NCBI GenBank assembly: GCA_010015675.1
Contig: ML976987.1
Coordinates: 660,790-724,789, forward strand
DNA: 64,000 bases
Source of the DNA: Byssothecium circinans
Lineage: Eukaryota > Ascomycota > Dothideomycetes > Pleosporales > Massarinaceae
Direction: 5' to 3'
Made by a program: the position numbers and the translations under genes. How positions within the stretch are numbered: position 1 is the stretch's first letter; every line of letters begins with the position of its first letter. Positions 1-10,895 of this stretch are shown one piece after another. The notes beneath the pieces were generated by a model. The model did not search any database and was not told where the DNA came from. It worked only from the letters and a program-made list of their open reading frames with translations.

Positions 1-67
1 CGAATACGTCGAGGATGGCATTGTCATGGGCATGCATTGGGATCTTTTGGACGGAGCGCCATCATAA
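1..67 (+). CDS. 3' end of an unidentified protein-coding gene (partial)
   Basis: An open frame enters from the left edge (first full codon at 2) and ends at TAA 65-67. It would encode a C-terminal tail of 21 residues containing DGIVMGMHWDLL and ending in APS. The tail looks protein-like, but it is too short to assign to a family. The call rests only on the open frame; the same stretch could be 3' UTR. Confidence 0.35.
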   Translation, partial: EYVEDGIVMGMHWDLLDGAPS

Positions 68-597
68 AGTAATGGAGTGCTTACTGGTTGGATATGTGAT
101 GGGTTATGCAGACGTGATTCATGCATTGACGGACTGCTATACTTGGGATCAACGAATAGCATCGGGAGGCGTTGGACTCGGTTGATGTGCAGCACAAACA
201 CACAATTCTAGTCACGGAAAACCGTGCGATTCTATTTCAGGGTACCAAACATAGCCTTGTGACTGCGCCTCAGGTGTGAAGCCTTGCCTGATCCTAGAAT
301 CCTTACGTTTGGCGGGGAACATTTAGCGCGAGATCGGGCCGATAATTCTCCGGTGGTCCCTCGATTTATTGGATTGAGTCACTCAGAACAGTCGCAGCTT
401 ATTGAAGCTCTTGTTGCACGCAGCGAAGACCTCTGACTCAATTCGAGTCTCCCCAGCACTTGTCTACCACGCGACATCATAACAACCGTCTCTCACCGGT
501 CGGAGGAGTTGTAGACCATAAACAAATTCCGCTTCTACCCCACCACGTCGCATCGAGGAAACCTTGACGCCGCTGTTTCTGACGAAACCCGCTCACA
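68..597. other. Intergenic region and 5' leader of the PheRS beta gene
   Basis: No gene was recognised here. The last 100 or so bases before the ATG at 598 are probably the 5' leader. An antisense open frame (477-992) only shadows the synthetase gene. Confidence 0.5.
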
Positions 598-2527
598 ATG
601 CCCACCATCTCGGTCGACAAGGCCGCCCTCTTCAAGGAGCTTGAGCGAGAATACACGACAGAAGAGTTCGACGAGCTATGTTTCGAGTTCGGCATCGAAT
701 TGGACGAGGACACGAGCCAGAGCACCAAGCCTGAAGACCAAGCGCAGCCACCGCAGCTCAAGATCGAGATACCCGCGAATCGGTATGACATGCTTTGCTT
801 CGAAGGCATTGCACTGAACCTGCGAGTCTTCTTGGAGAAACAACAGCTGCCCAAGTGGACGCTCACCCCGCCAAAATCGGGCGAGTTGGAGACGCTCACG
901 ATCAAGGAGGAGACGACGAAGATTCGACCGCTGTGCTCGGGTGTGGTGTTGCGCGGTATCAAGTTCACACAGGAGAGATATGATTCTTTCATCGCGCTGC
1001 AGGATAAGCTTCACCAGAATTTGGCGCGCCAGCGGACATTGGTCTCGATAGGGACCCACGACCTGGACACGATCAAGGGTCCTTTCACATACGAGGCGCT
1101 GCCCCCAGAGCAGATCAAGTTCACACCCTTGAACCAGAAGCAGGAGATGAACGGCAAGGAGCTCATGGACTTCTACGACGTAAGCCTTTGCATGGTGTGC
1201 TAGGTTCAGGCTAACTCTCTACAGAAAGACAAGAACCTCGGCCGTTACCTGCATATCATCCGCGATTCCCCTGTCTACCCTGTCATCTACGACTCAAATC
1301 GAACTGTGCTGTCACTTCCTCCCATCATCAACGGAAACCACAGCAAGATCACCCTCGATACGAAGAACGTCCTCATTGAGATCACAGCGCTGGACAAAAC
1401 CAAGGTCGAAATCGTGAATCACATGCTCGTCGCAATGTTCGCCGGCTACGCAGAGTCGATAGAGCCGCTCAAGATTATTTCACCACACAACAATGAGTCG
1501 AGAGAATCCCCCGACCTTGCGCCACGGGAAATGCAAGTCGAGATCGACTATCTCAATCAAGTCACAGGCTTGGATCTCTCACCAGATCAGATAGCGAAAC
1601 TTTTGGCCAAGATGGGCTACAATGTGCGGCCATCGCAAGGGGACAGCAACTTGCTCGATGTTTCGGTACCCATCACACGAGCAGACGTTCTACACCAGGC
1701 AGACATTATGGAGGACTACGCTATCGCATACGGTTTCAACAAGCTGCCACGATACTATCCCACCAAATCCGCAGCAGTTGCCGCACCACTCCCTATCAAT
1801 AAGCTTGGTGACATTGTTCGCCTAGAGTCAGCAGCAGCAGGATGGATTGAGGCCTTACCTCTCATTCTGTGTTCACATGAGGAGAACTTTGAGTGGCTAA
1901 ATCGTAAAGACGACGGCAAGACTGCAGTGAAGCTCGCAAATCCCAAGACTGCAGAATACCAGATCGTTCGGACGTCGCTACTTCCTGGTCTGCTCAAGAC
2001 CATCAACTCGAACAAGCATCACTCAGTGCCCATCAAGGTCTTCGAGGTCAGCGATGTTGGTTTCATAGATTTGTCGCAAGAGAGAAAGAGCAGGAATGAG
2101 AGGCATTTCGCCGCGGCTATCATGGGCAAGACGAGTGGTTTCGAACAAGTGCATGGTCTGTTGGATAGATTGATGCTGATGCTCAGGTCTGCCTTCATCA
2201 CGCGAGAAGACGGCTTGAAGAAACCTGATCTCGGCGGCTACTGGATCGAAGAGGTCGATGGTGGGTTCAACCATAACAACCCGGAAGATGTTTTGCTGAC
2301 ACATATAGATCCCACCTTTCTCAAGGGCCATGCAGCCGCCGTTAAGCTCAACCTCGACGGCAAGCACCACACCATCGGCGTCTTTGGCATCCTGCATCCT
2401 TCAGTGTTGCAGAAGTTTGAATTACCGTAAGCTTCCAACAATACCTGGCTAAGAAAAGCAAATCACGCTAACTTATCGAAGATACCCCGTGAGCACCGTA
2501 GAAATCAACCTAGAAGTCTTCTTGTAA
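598..2527 (+). CDS. FRS1: Cytosolic phenylalanyl-tRNA synthetase beta subunit
   Basis: Beta subunit of the alpha2-beta2 enzyme that charges tRNA-Phe in the cytosol. Three exons were read: 598-1179, 1225-2426 and 2482-2527, with introns GTAAGC...ACAG and GTAAGC...GAAG. The product is 609 aa, close to the roughly 595 aa of the yeast subunit. The start [16 protein letters not shown] is the usual N-terminus of eukaryotic PheT-type subunits. The core carries a B5-type segment ([19 protein letters not shown]) and the tail of the pseudo-catalytic domain ([19 protein letters not shown]). The short third exon restores the conserved C-terminus; without it the frame stops directly after the second exon. 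No defects were seen. The family call is secure and the exon borders follow clean consensus. Confidence 0.95.
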
Positions 2528-3321
2528 GACCAGGTATAGTAGCGCGACTACCTAGCCGGGTACGCTCAAAAGATTTGCTTCCATTACCATAGATACCAGA
2601 ATCTAATGTATGAATGAGGTGATGTTTCATGTCGACCATTTGCAGCACTCTCGTCGTTTCAACCTCCAGCCAGTGTCTCTCCAATTCAATACGACCAAGT
2701 GGAACCTGCAAGTCCCTCGACTCAATACCATCGTTTAAGCTCATGTTCGACAGTAACAGTTTGGGGCTGACACTTTCCAAGTCGCACTGTACGAAACTTA
2801 TTTTTACAAACACTCAGCAAGGTACCTGCGCTATTTGCAATGACAGGGTACCGCATTTCGATAATTTTTACATTCCAAGCGCTTATCCGGCAATGATCAT
2901 GATGCTACTATAGCGAGGACAAACAATTTGAGAAGCCCTTCTACCTTTTCTTATTTCAGATCTCCGTGATTCAAATCCGTCCAAAGGTACCCAGTAGATC
3001 CGCAAACTGCAAAACCCAGCAGCCCGAGGAACGTTCCCGCCCCCAGTCGCATCCGAAACTCATTCGACAATACAGGTAAGGTGCCGGCCTTATTATTTTG
3101 TACAAGCTCTGGATATTGAACTCCCTCGATCGCTCTAGCCTCCAGCCTTGTATAACTGAAGGTGGATGTACCATGTCTGGGCATTGGCGAGACTTGATGC
3201 CGCCGATATCTTATATGATCCACCCATTTCTCTGCATTTACGGCAGAGCCACCTTTCGTTCTTGGACGTTTCAATCTCTCATCCTACAGTCTCATTGCGT
3301 TGCGCTTGAGCAGCTCACATC
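2528..3321. other. Intergenic region
   Basis: No gene is supported. The stretch should hold the 3' UTR of the synthetase gene and the promoter of the STAND gene starting at 3322. Short open frames on both strands show no family features. Confidence 0.5.
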
Positions 3322-6300
3322 ATGGTGGTGCGGAAAATAGAACTGCCCCCAGAAGAGGCTACAGACCTCGCATCGCTATGGAGTAGGGCTGTGAAGGAGT
3401 ACGAGAGCACAACGAATGCGGATTTATCGAAAATGAAAGCGCAAAGCACCGAACACGTAGTTCGGAACGTGACCGAGATGATGGACGAAGTAGAGAAAAG
3501 GTCGGACAAGTTCCTGAGCTTTCGGCACAAGAAAGACAAGGTTAGCAAAGCTCGGGAAGCGATTGGAAAACACCTCGACAGTATGCAGACGTGTGTGGAT
3601 GGCATTTCTATGATTGGAGCGGCAGCTTCAGTTTTTCCGCCTGCGCTGCCGGTCAATCTCGTGTTCGCTGCCTGCGGCCGCGTGATTAGTGTAAGTATGT
3701 AAAGTTGTTCGGTGCTCCTTATTTCTAATACGCTTCAGGCCTTTATGGATATCCAGAACAACTTGGACAAGGTTGAAGAGTTCCTAGGTCTTTCGAGCCG
3801 CTTCTTCGAGCGGCTGTCCATCATCGAAGGAACCAAATGCAGCGATGGACCTCTGGGGAAAGCTATCGTTCAGTCTTCTCAGCTCAGCTGAGCGTATACA
3901 CCGTTGTACAAGATATGGTAAACAGGAAGAGCGCGCGTATCAGTGAGCCAAGCAGCCCGTAAATCGAGGTCACAAAGACTGACTGTATCCGAAATGTTCT
4001 TTGAAGCCCTCTGGGTACCCAAAGACCCAAAGCTCATCATGGCATTTGCGCTCATGCAATCAACAATCGAGGAACTAGACCATACCATCAACTTCTCTAA
4101 CCATGCAGCTATCAAAAGCACGCAAGATGTCGCGATTCACATAGATGAGAAGACTGACAAACTCGATGCGATACTTCGGACGTGGCGCGAACAGCAAAGC
4201 GAAGATGTCTTTAAAATCTTCGAAACCAATCTGGACATCAAAATGGAGCTCCGGGTGAATCAGGAGATGACCATGGACGGAATGCAAGAGCTCGAGGACC
4301 ATCTCATGGGAGCTATGAGAGCCATAGCCAAAGCCGATGCACGCAACAAGAAAGATACAGAGAAACACTCTGATCCAGAAGATACTGAGAAGCGCAAACA
4401 CCCAAACAGACCAGGTGGGATGGGAGATATTAGTGACAGGAAAGCCCAAACTTTGCGGCCCTTGAAGGCTTTTTTCGATGACAAGGACAACAAGTTCCTG
4501 AATTGGAATGATGCGCAAAGGGAAAACATCACCTTGCATCGAATCCATGAGGATGCACTCGTGCCAGGAACGGCGGAGTGGCTCTTCACTAACGCTGCTT
4601 GGGACCAATGGAGAACTGGGGGAAGTTCCTTGCTGTGGCTCAGGGGCGAAGATGGTGTAGGAAAGTCCTTCTTATCTTTCGCGAGCGTACGAAAGCTGCT
4701 TAACCAGGCCGATGGGAGTACTGTCGCGTACTTCCACTTCAGAGAAACCGTCGCATGCCTTCAGTCGGTGCAGAATGCTATCGCATGTACTGCCCTTCAA
4801 ATCGCCAAATCGGACCCAAAATACGCAAAATATATAGGCAACAAATTGGCCGACAACGAAAACAAGGCGGCCAAAACGACTCCATGGCAGCGCCTCTTCC
4901 TCTCCGCCTATGGAGACATTGCTGACGAGCACGGCGCTGATGCGCCATTAAACTCCAAGGTGTACATGATCTTCGACGGGTTAGACGAACTTCCCGAGGA
5001 GCAACTGCACGTCTTTAAACTCTTCCTTGCGGATATGAAGAGGTCAAGCTCACGGATTCGCATACTAGTATCCAGTCGGCCCCAGCAAAGCTTCATCGAA
5101 AAATCCGACCCCCTTGTCATCGACATTACGAAAGCCAAAATGACGCATGACATCAACATCTTCCTCCGCGATAGGCTGAACAGTTACGTTTTCCCTCGAC
5201 TCAAAAGTTTCAGTTCGGCAACCAAAAAGATGATTCGGAGGAAGATAATTAGACAGGCTGATGGGGTGTTATATGCAGATCATATGTTACGTCGGCTCTC
5301 GTATATTGGACGCGAAGGTGCTGTTCTACAGGAGCTTGAGGATATGCCGCAAGGTCTGTCTCAGTTGTACAAGGTTTTGCTTGGTGATTGTCGTCGTGGA
5401 AGGTCAAAGGAGCAATACGAGGCGCTGAAGAAGCTGTTCGCTTGGATAGCGTTTTCCACGAGGCCTTTGAGTTTGGCAGAGGCTTCGGAATTGGCGGGAC
5501 TTACCATTGCTGAGGAGGATTTAGATATCGAAGATGAGGTTATTGGCAGGTCTGCAAGGTGAGTGATCCCAGAAAAGTTCCATCGTCACCAGATCTAACA
5601 GCACCAACAGAATCCTAGAAATCTTCCCGCCCTCGCGCACCGAAGACGACAACCAAGACCAAAACAAAGAAGACACCGACGATGAAGACGACGAATATAC
5701 CAGCGAAGAAACCCCCGTAAACGTCGACGAATACCGCAAAGCACCACTAATGTTCCACGAGCGCTCCCTACACCAATACTTCCGAGCCGTAAGCACCAAC
5801 GAGGACGAAAACGAGGAGCTGCGGACCCCAGCACGCACAGCGCATACGACCATCATGGCCATGTGCGTCGAGGTTCTGCGAAAAGCCACAAACACTACCA
5901 AAGGGGGACGCGGGCCCGTGCTGAGAAGATACGCGGTGAAGTATTGGACGAGCACTTCAACAAAATTGATGTCGATACAGCCACCGAAACGGAAATCGGT
6001 CAAATGCTCGAATGCCTGCATTCCATTTTGACGGATGAGAAGCGCATCTCGAGGGTGTTTGATCATTTCGCTGACCCATCCGAGCTCTATCCCGAGGCGG
6101 TGGAGGGAGAACCCATACCGTGGGACAACAGAGTAACTCAGTGGACTGCAAAGGCCGCTACACTCCCAGATGGGGTTATCACTGCGGATGTTAAGGCGTG
6201 GGCTTCTGAGCTTGCGAAAGATGAGAAACATGTTCTTTGGACTCTATCAAAGGCCCATGTGAGGAACTGGCTTGGGTTGAGATCTCAAGTGAGCATCCTG

Positions 6301-8328
6301 CAAGCTTACAGGACCGCAGAAGCTACCACGAGGATATGCGGGCAGCTCGAAGCAACAGCCCAAGATCCTTTGAAGGAGATTCTAAGCGTGGCCCAGCACT
6401 TCAATCAAACACTCGATGAAAAGGGGATGAGAGCTGTAGGCGTCACATTATTCCACGCTGATCTTTCTGCCTGCTCCGACGTGCGTCGGAAGGAGCTCAG
6501 TCCACTGCCATGACCTATCTTATGGACAGCTTGGAATTGACAAAAGGCGACGATCTGGAAAGCGGTGGGACGTTGCTCAATCTCTCGGCGATGCACATGG
6601 CGATGGAAGACTGCCCGAAAGCCTTGGAGACGATCGAAAAGGCTATAGCAACGTACAAAACCTACAATCTCAGCCTGCAAACAGCGCCACCTACGGAGTT
6701 CAGGAAAGTGTATCTATGGAATGACCGCGCGGACGTAATGCTCTGGAGTGTAAGTTAAATCCGAACAGAGGAATAGATATGAAACGAGAGGCTAACCTCA
6801 CACCTTCATTTAGTTGTATCGTACGAAAGCCAGCTACCTAGCAAACCTCGACGAAAAATCCCAAGCATTCCAAGCCTATGAGGAAGCCCGCAGGCTAGCC
6901 TCCAACGAATGGAAAGGGTTCCTCAACGGATGGGTACTGGAGGACATCGCACAACTGTTCGACGAGGACGAAGATCCAGATGGTCACCGCCTCATGGACG
7001 CCCTGAAAACCTGGACGGATCGGGAGCTCCAACTCTGGTTCGACTACAGCCTCATCCCTTACGCCGACATGGACGCTCTAGAACGAATGTTCCGCGCCGC
7101 CAAACTAACCGGCGAAACCCATCTGGTCCCAGAATGGCTACATAAATACGGGAGGAAACTAGCGCCACGTTCCCTGACAGCGTTCAATCTACAGTTCGCA
7201 CTCGCCGATTTCTACTCGTCGGTTACTGGAGACACAGATAAAGCAAAGGCTGTCATGCGGACTATTCTCACCATGCAGCATCCCAGCATAGACGCCACAA
7301 CGGTAGAAATCCTCGACAACGCAATTTCCGAAACGCGCCTCGCCCTCGCGGGAATCATCTTCTCGCAATTCTCCTCTTCGCACGACCCCCTGCGCAAAGA
7401 GGAGCTGGTACAGGAAATGAAGCATCTCCCAGGGACGCATGGCAGTGAAGTCAGTTTCCTCGAGTCGCACATTGGTATGCTGTACGCTAATATGCTCCGC
7501 ATCATGGGCCCCGCCAGGGAGTACGAAAAGTACATGAACGAGCTCTTTGAGACGTGTGTTAAGGGACTGGCTGATGACGATTTCTATAACGACGGCCCGG
7601 CGCTTCGTCTGCTGGCTAAGGTGCTGAGTTCCCTAGAGGGTTTGGAGTTCGATGCTCGAGTCGCGCTGTCCGCGCAGTTTTCTGTTCCGGATAGGGATGT
7701 GCAGAGGAAGGCGCTTGCTTGGAAGTCTGTCACTTCCTCCGATGATGATGACGTCGACGATGATGGGGAAGCTGTAGAGTCGTCCGCTAGTGTTGTAGTT
7801 ATTGACAAGCAGGACCATGCGCATGAACAAACCCACGATTCTATAGTCGTTGAGCCCAACATCACCGACACTGAAGCCATCTCGTCAAACCCACCACCAA
7901 CCAACACCACACCAACGCCCCTTCAAGAAGAAGAAACCGACGACCAAGACCTCGAAGGCGAAGACAGTGGCGGCATAGAATGCGACGGCTGCGGCACCAC
8001 CTTATATAAATGGGACCAGCCCTTATACCTCTGCCTCATCTGTCCCAACACAGACCTATGTGTCGCTTGCCACGACAAGAAGCGCGGCTTGAGCGAGGAG
8101 CAGGATAGTAAGGCGTGGAGGCGGTTTTGCGATGCTGAGCATCGGTTCATCAAGGGTCCGATGAAGGGGTGGAAGGAGGTTAAGAATGGGGTTGTGCGTG
8201 TTGAGGGGAGAGAGGCTTTTACGGTCGGGGAATGGTTGAAGGGGATGAAGGGGGAGCGGTGGCCGGAGGCGTGGGGGAGGTATTGGCGTAGGCCGGGTGG
8301 GTTGAGGGATGTTGATGTTGGAGATTAG
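3322..8328 (+). pseudogene. Goodbye-NACHT-TPR-ZZ STAND NTPase (NLR-like), reading frame broken
   Basis: STAND receptor of the fungal NLR-like class, which act in self/non-self recognition and cell death. The N-terminus (3322-3690, intron 3691-3738, then 3739 on) matches the fungal Goodbye domain. The NACHT core has a P-loop GEDGVGKS (about 4644-4667), Walker B FDGLDELPEE (about 4970-5000) and a following SSRP. An acidic linker comes next, then TPR-like helices (5980-7600), another acidic linker and a ZZ-type zinc finger with three CxxC pairs (7981-8085). Clean introns lie at 5559-5610 and 6750-6813. The conserved protein, however, changes frame near 3871, again near 3930-3945, at 5945-5948 (one base short) and near 6465-6510, where no plausible intron repairs it. 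It is either a pseudogene or a draft-assembly artefact. Domain identity is clear; whether it still works is doubtful. Confidence 0.75.
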
Positions 8329-8837
8329 GCGGCGGGTTTGGGGGGTTTGGTGTGTACTGCATCTTGTCAACTCCGACGGGACAAATAGGGCTATCAACTA
8401 GGACCAGATATGCAGACATGGATAGGATAGGTCAGCTTAAATATAAGGATTCGTCTTAAGATCTGAAGATCTCTCTCGATATTGTCTTGCATTTTTAGGA
8501 TTAGTCCAATCGAAGGAGCAGGTTAGTAACTTTAGTTACGCCAATCAAAGAGGCCGCATAATGGTACGAGTCACTACCCTAGCTGGTAGCCCTGTTTGTC
8601 CCGTCGGTCATGAAAAGGCGCAGTAGGATCGCAATTCGTTTATCGATTTTCGGAAAAGCGTGTATGGAGATAACGCAGATTGTACGCATGTCAGATAACG
8701 TCATGGCGTATCTACGAGAGCCTAAGTCCGCTGAGTCACATAAGAACTCTTGAACTATACAAAAAGTTAAAATGGTACGTCGAAATCACTTGATACTTCG
8801 CTCTTCCTGACGACTCTCCATCTCTACATCTCTCATC
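8329..8837. other. Intergenic region
   Basis: No gene or RNA was recognised. It separates the broken STAND gene from the secreted propeller gene and should contain the promoter of the latter. Confidence 0.5.
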
Positions 8838-9830
8838 ATGATCCCAAAGCTTATTGCATACGCGTTCTTAACACTCTCCGCCATCACCACCGCACAAACC
8901 CATAACACAACACTCCTCCACCAATTCCCGAACGGAACTTGGGTAGAGAACATAGCCGTGCGCCACAACAACCAGCTCTTACTCAGTCTACTAACGTCAC
9001 CCGACCTTTACATCCTCGACCCATCTACGCCAAATCCAGAGCCCACCTTACTCCACACGTTTGCAAACGCAACCGCCGTTTTCGGCATAGCAGAATACTC
9101 ACCCGATGTCTTCGCTGTCTCCGTAGGAAACTACTCCTTCACATCTGGTTCCATCGCCGGCTCTTACGCCATATACCGCGTCGACTTCACCGCCTGCACC
9201 GACGATTCCAGACTAAACCCACGCATCTCCCTCATCGCACCCGTCCCAGACGCTGTTTCCATCAACGGCATCTGCACGCTCCCCAGCGAACCCAGCACGC
9301 TGTTATTAGGCGACATCACCAAAGGCCAAATCTTCCGCTTCGACACGCACACCGGCGAATCCACCGTCGTGGTCCCGCCCACGCATCCACTCACGGCCAT
9401 CGCAGACAGCGCGTTCGGCCCTGCCGGCGTCGACGGGATCCACATCCTCGGCGACTTCCTCTACGCTGCGAACGTAGGCACCGGCGTCTTCGGCAAACTC
9501 GCCATCACGTCTCAAGGCACCCCTGTCCCGGGTACCGATCCCGTCATCATCGCACACGCTGCCAATGGCACGAATTGGGACGATTTCGCGCTCGATGGGA
9601 GGGGGAATGCGTATGCGGTGACGAGTAGTGGGAACACTGTTGTGAAGATTTCGCCGGAGGGGAAGCAAACGGTTATTGCGGGGAGGTTGGACTCGATGGA
9701 GATCGCGGAGCCGACGTCTGTGGTGCTGTCGAGGGGTGAGGAGAGGCTTTTCGTGGTTACGGGTGGGGGGTTGTTTGCGCCGGTTAATGGGAAGGTTGTG
9801 GGTGGGCAGGTGATTGCTATTGATTTGTAG
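8838..9830 (+). CDS. Secreted SMP-30/gluconolactonase-like beta-propeller protein
   Basis: Single-exon gene of 330 aa. The first 20 or so residues (IPKLIAYAFLTLSAITTAQ) are a classical signal peptide. The mature part has repeated blade-like strands with DG, NGI and GN turns: FGIAEYSPDVFAV, SINGICTLP, GVDGIHILGDFLYAAN, WDDFALDGRGNAYAV. This is the pattern of six-bladed SMP-30/NHL-like propellers common among secreted ascomycete proteins. Several N-glycosylation sequons (NTT, NGT, NAT) fit export. Related propellers include lactonases, but catalytic metal ligands could not be assigned here, so no reaction is claimed. Codon use is strongly GC3-biased and normal for the window. Confidence 0.8.
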   Translation: MIPKLIAYAFLTLSAITTAQTHNTTLLHQFPNGTWVENIAVRHNNQLLLSLLTSPDLYILDPSTPNPEPTLLHTFANATAVFGIAEYSPDVFAVSVGNYSFTSGSIAGSYAIYRVDFTACTDDSRLNPRISLIAPVPDAVSINGICTLPSEPSTLLLGDITKGQIFRFDTHTGESTVVVPPTHPLTAIADSAFGPAGVDGIHILGDFLYAANVGTGVFGKLAITSQGTPVPGTDPVIIAHAANGTNWDDFALDGRGNAYAVTSSGNTVVKISPEGKQTVIAGRLDSMEIAEPTSVVLSRGEERLFVVTGGGLFAPVNGKVVGGQVIAIDL

Positions 9831-10113
9831 AAGGGGTGTGGATAGGAAGACGGTCTTCTCCGTCGCAAGCAGAAATTCCATGTCGTAAGAGCAGGAAAGA
9901 ATTCTCCCTCGAATACCTCCTCCTTCACTCCAGGCAAGCCCTTCTCTTAGAGCTCCGTCAGCATCCACCCATCCGCAAGTCTATCTCTTCATCCCCGCGA
10001 AAGGAGCGGTCGCTGCGGGCCACAATGACCATCATACCCATGCATATTGAGTTTTTGAAAGGATGGACGATCGAAAACGTTCCCGCACCGATCGCTAGTG
10101 AAGGTTGCGCCCA

Positions 10114-10850
10114 CTCTCCAGTCTCCCCGACTTGGTCGGAGGTGGCTGAGTAAGCTGCGACCAAGTCTCCGACTGATCTCCGACTGACCTAGCCTAGTCG
10201 GAGACCAAGTCGGAGGTAGCCCAGGTGCCAGTCCTGGCTGATACAAGTTGTGACCAGTCTCCAATAAGTCTCCGACTTCTTTGGATGTACTCTTAAGCTC
10301 TTGAAATTCTCTGGCCAGTCTCCGACCAGTCTCCGACCAGGTCGGAGGTACCACCTACATAGCGAACATAAGTTGCGACTAGTGCCTGACCATACATGCC
10401 ATCTCTAACCAAGCCAGAGGTCTCAAATTCAGCTTCTACCATTCTCCGACTAACTCTGAGGTGCACTGCGCAAGTTACGACTGGGCTTGTCGGAGGTAGA
10501 TGAGTAAGCTCCGACCAGCCTCCGACCAATCATAAACCAGGTCGGAGGATGCTCGACCAGTCTCCTACCCATCTCCAACCAGGTCGGATGTCTCTATTCA
10601 AGCTCCTACCTGTTTCCGACCATGTCGGAGGTGGCTGATGTACCTTTAAAAGCATAGTATGTTATGACTAATCTCTAGTCTGGTCGGAGGTGGGTGAGTA
10701 TGCTCCGATCAAGTCGGAGACAGGTAATATAAGCTCCGACTCGGTCGGAGACGGATAAGGTAAGCTGCGACTTGGTCGGAGACTGGTTATGAAATCTCCG
10801 ACCAGTTCGGAGACATCTTATGTAAGCAGCGACCAGATCGTAGGCAGCTG
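10114..10850. repeat. Array of degenerate CCG-N-CGG palindromes upstream of the F-box gene
   Basis: About 740 bp is built from diverged copies of a unit centred on the palindrome TCCGACC(a/t)GGTCGGAG, followed by a spacer resembling GTGGCTGAGTAAGCTGCGACC. Good copies occur near 10133, 10190, 10330, 10545, 10625, 10715 and 10740-10800. Both TCCGAC and GTCGGA occur on each strand, so the array is a mixture of half-sites and full inverted repeats. Open frames through it merely translate the repeat (recurrent PPTWSET) and are not credible genes. The array ends about 45 bp before the F-box start codon. Confidence 0.8.
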
Positions 10851-10895
10851 CTGTTTACCCAACCTCCTTCAACCTCACGACAAAGATATACAATA

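Noticed and set aside
8939..9628. Plus-strand His/Arg-rich frame of 229 residues
   Set aside because: Shadow of the propeller gene, with extreme composition caused by C-rich third positions.
9989..10354. Minus-strand open frame with recurrent PPTWSET motifs
   Set aside because: It only translates the palindromic repeat array, has no family features, and similar frames appear on both strands.
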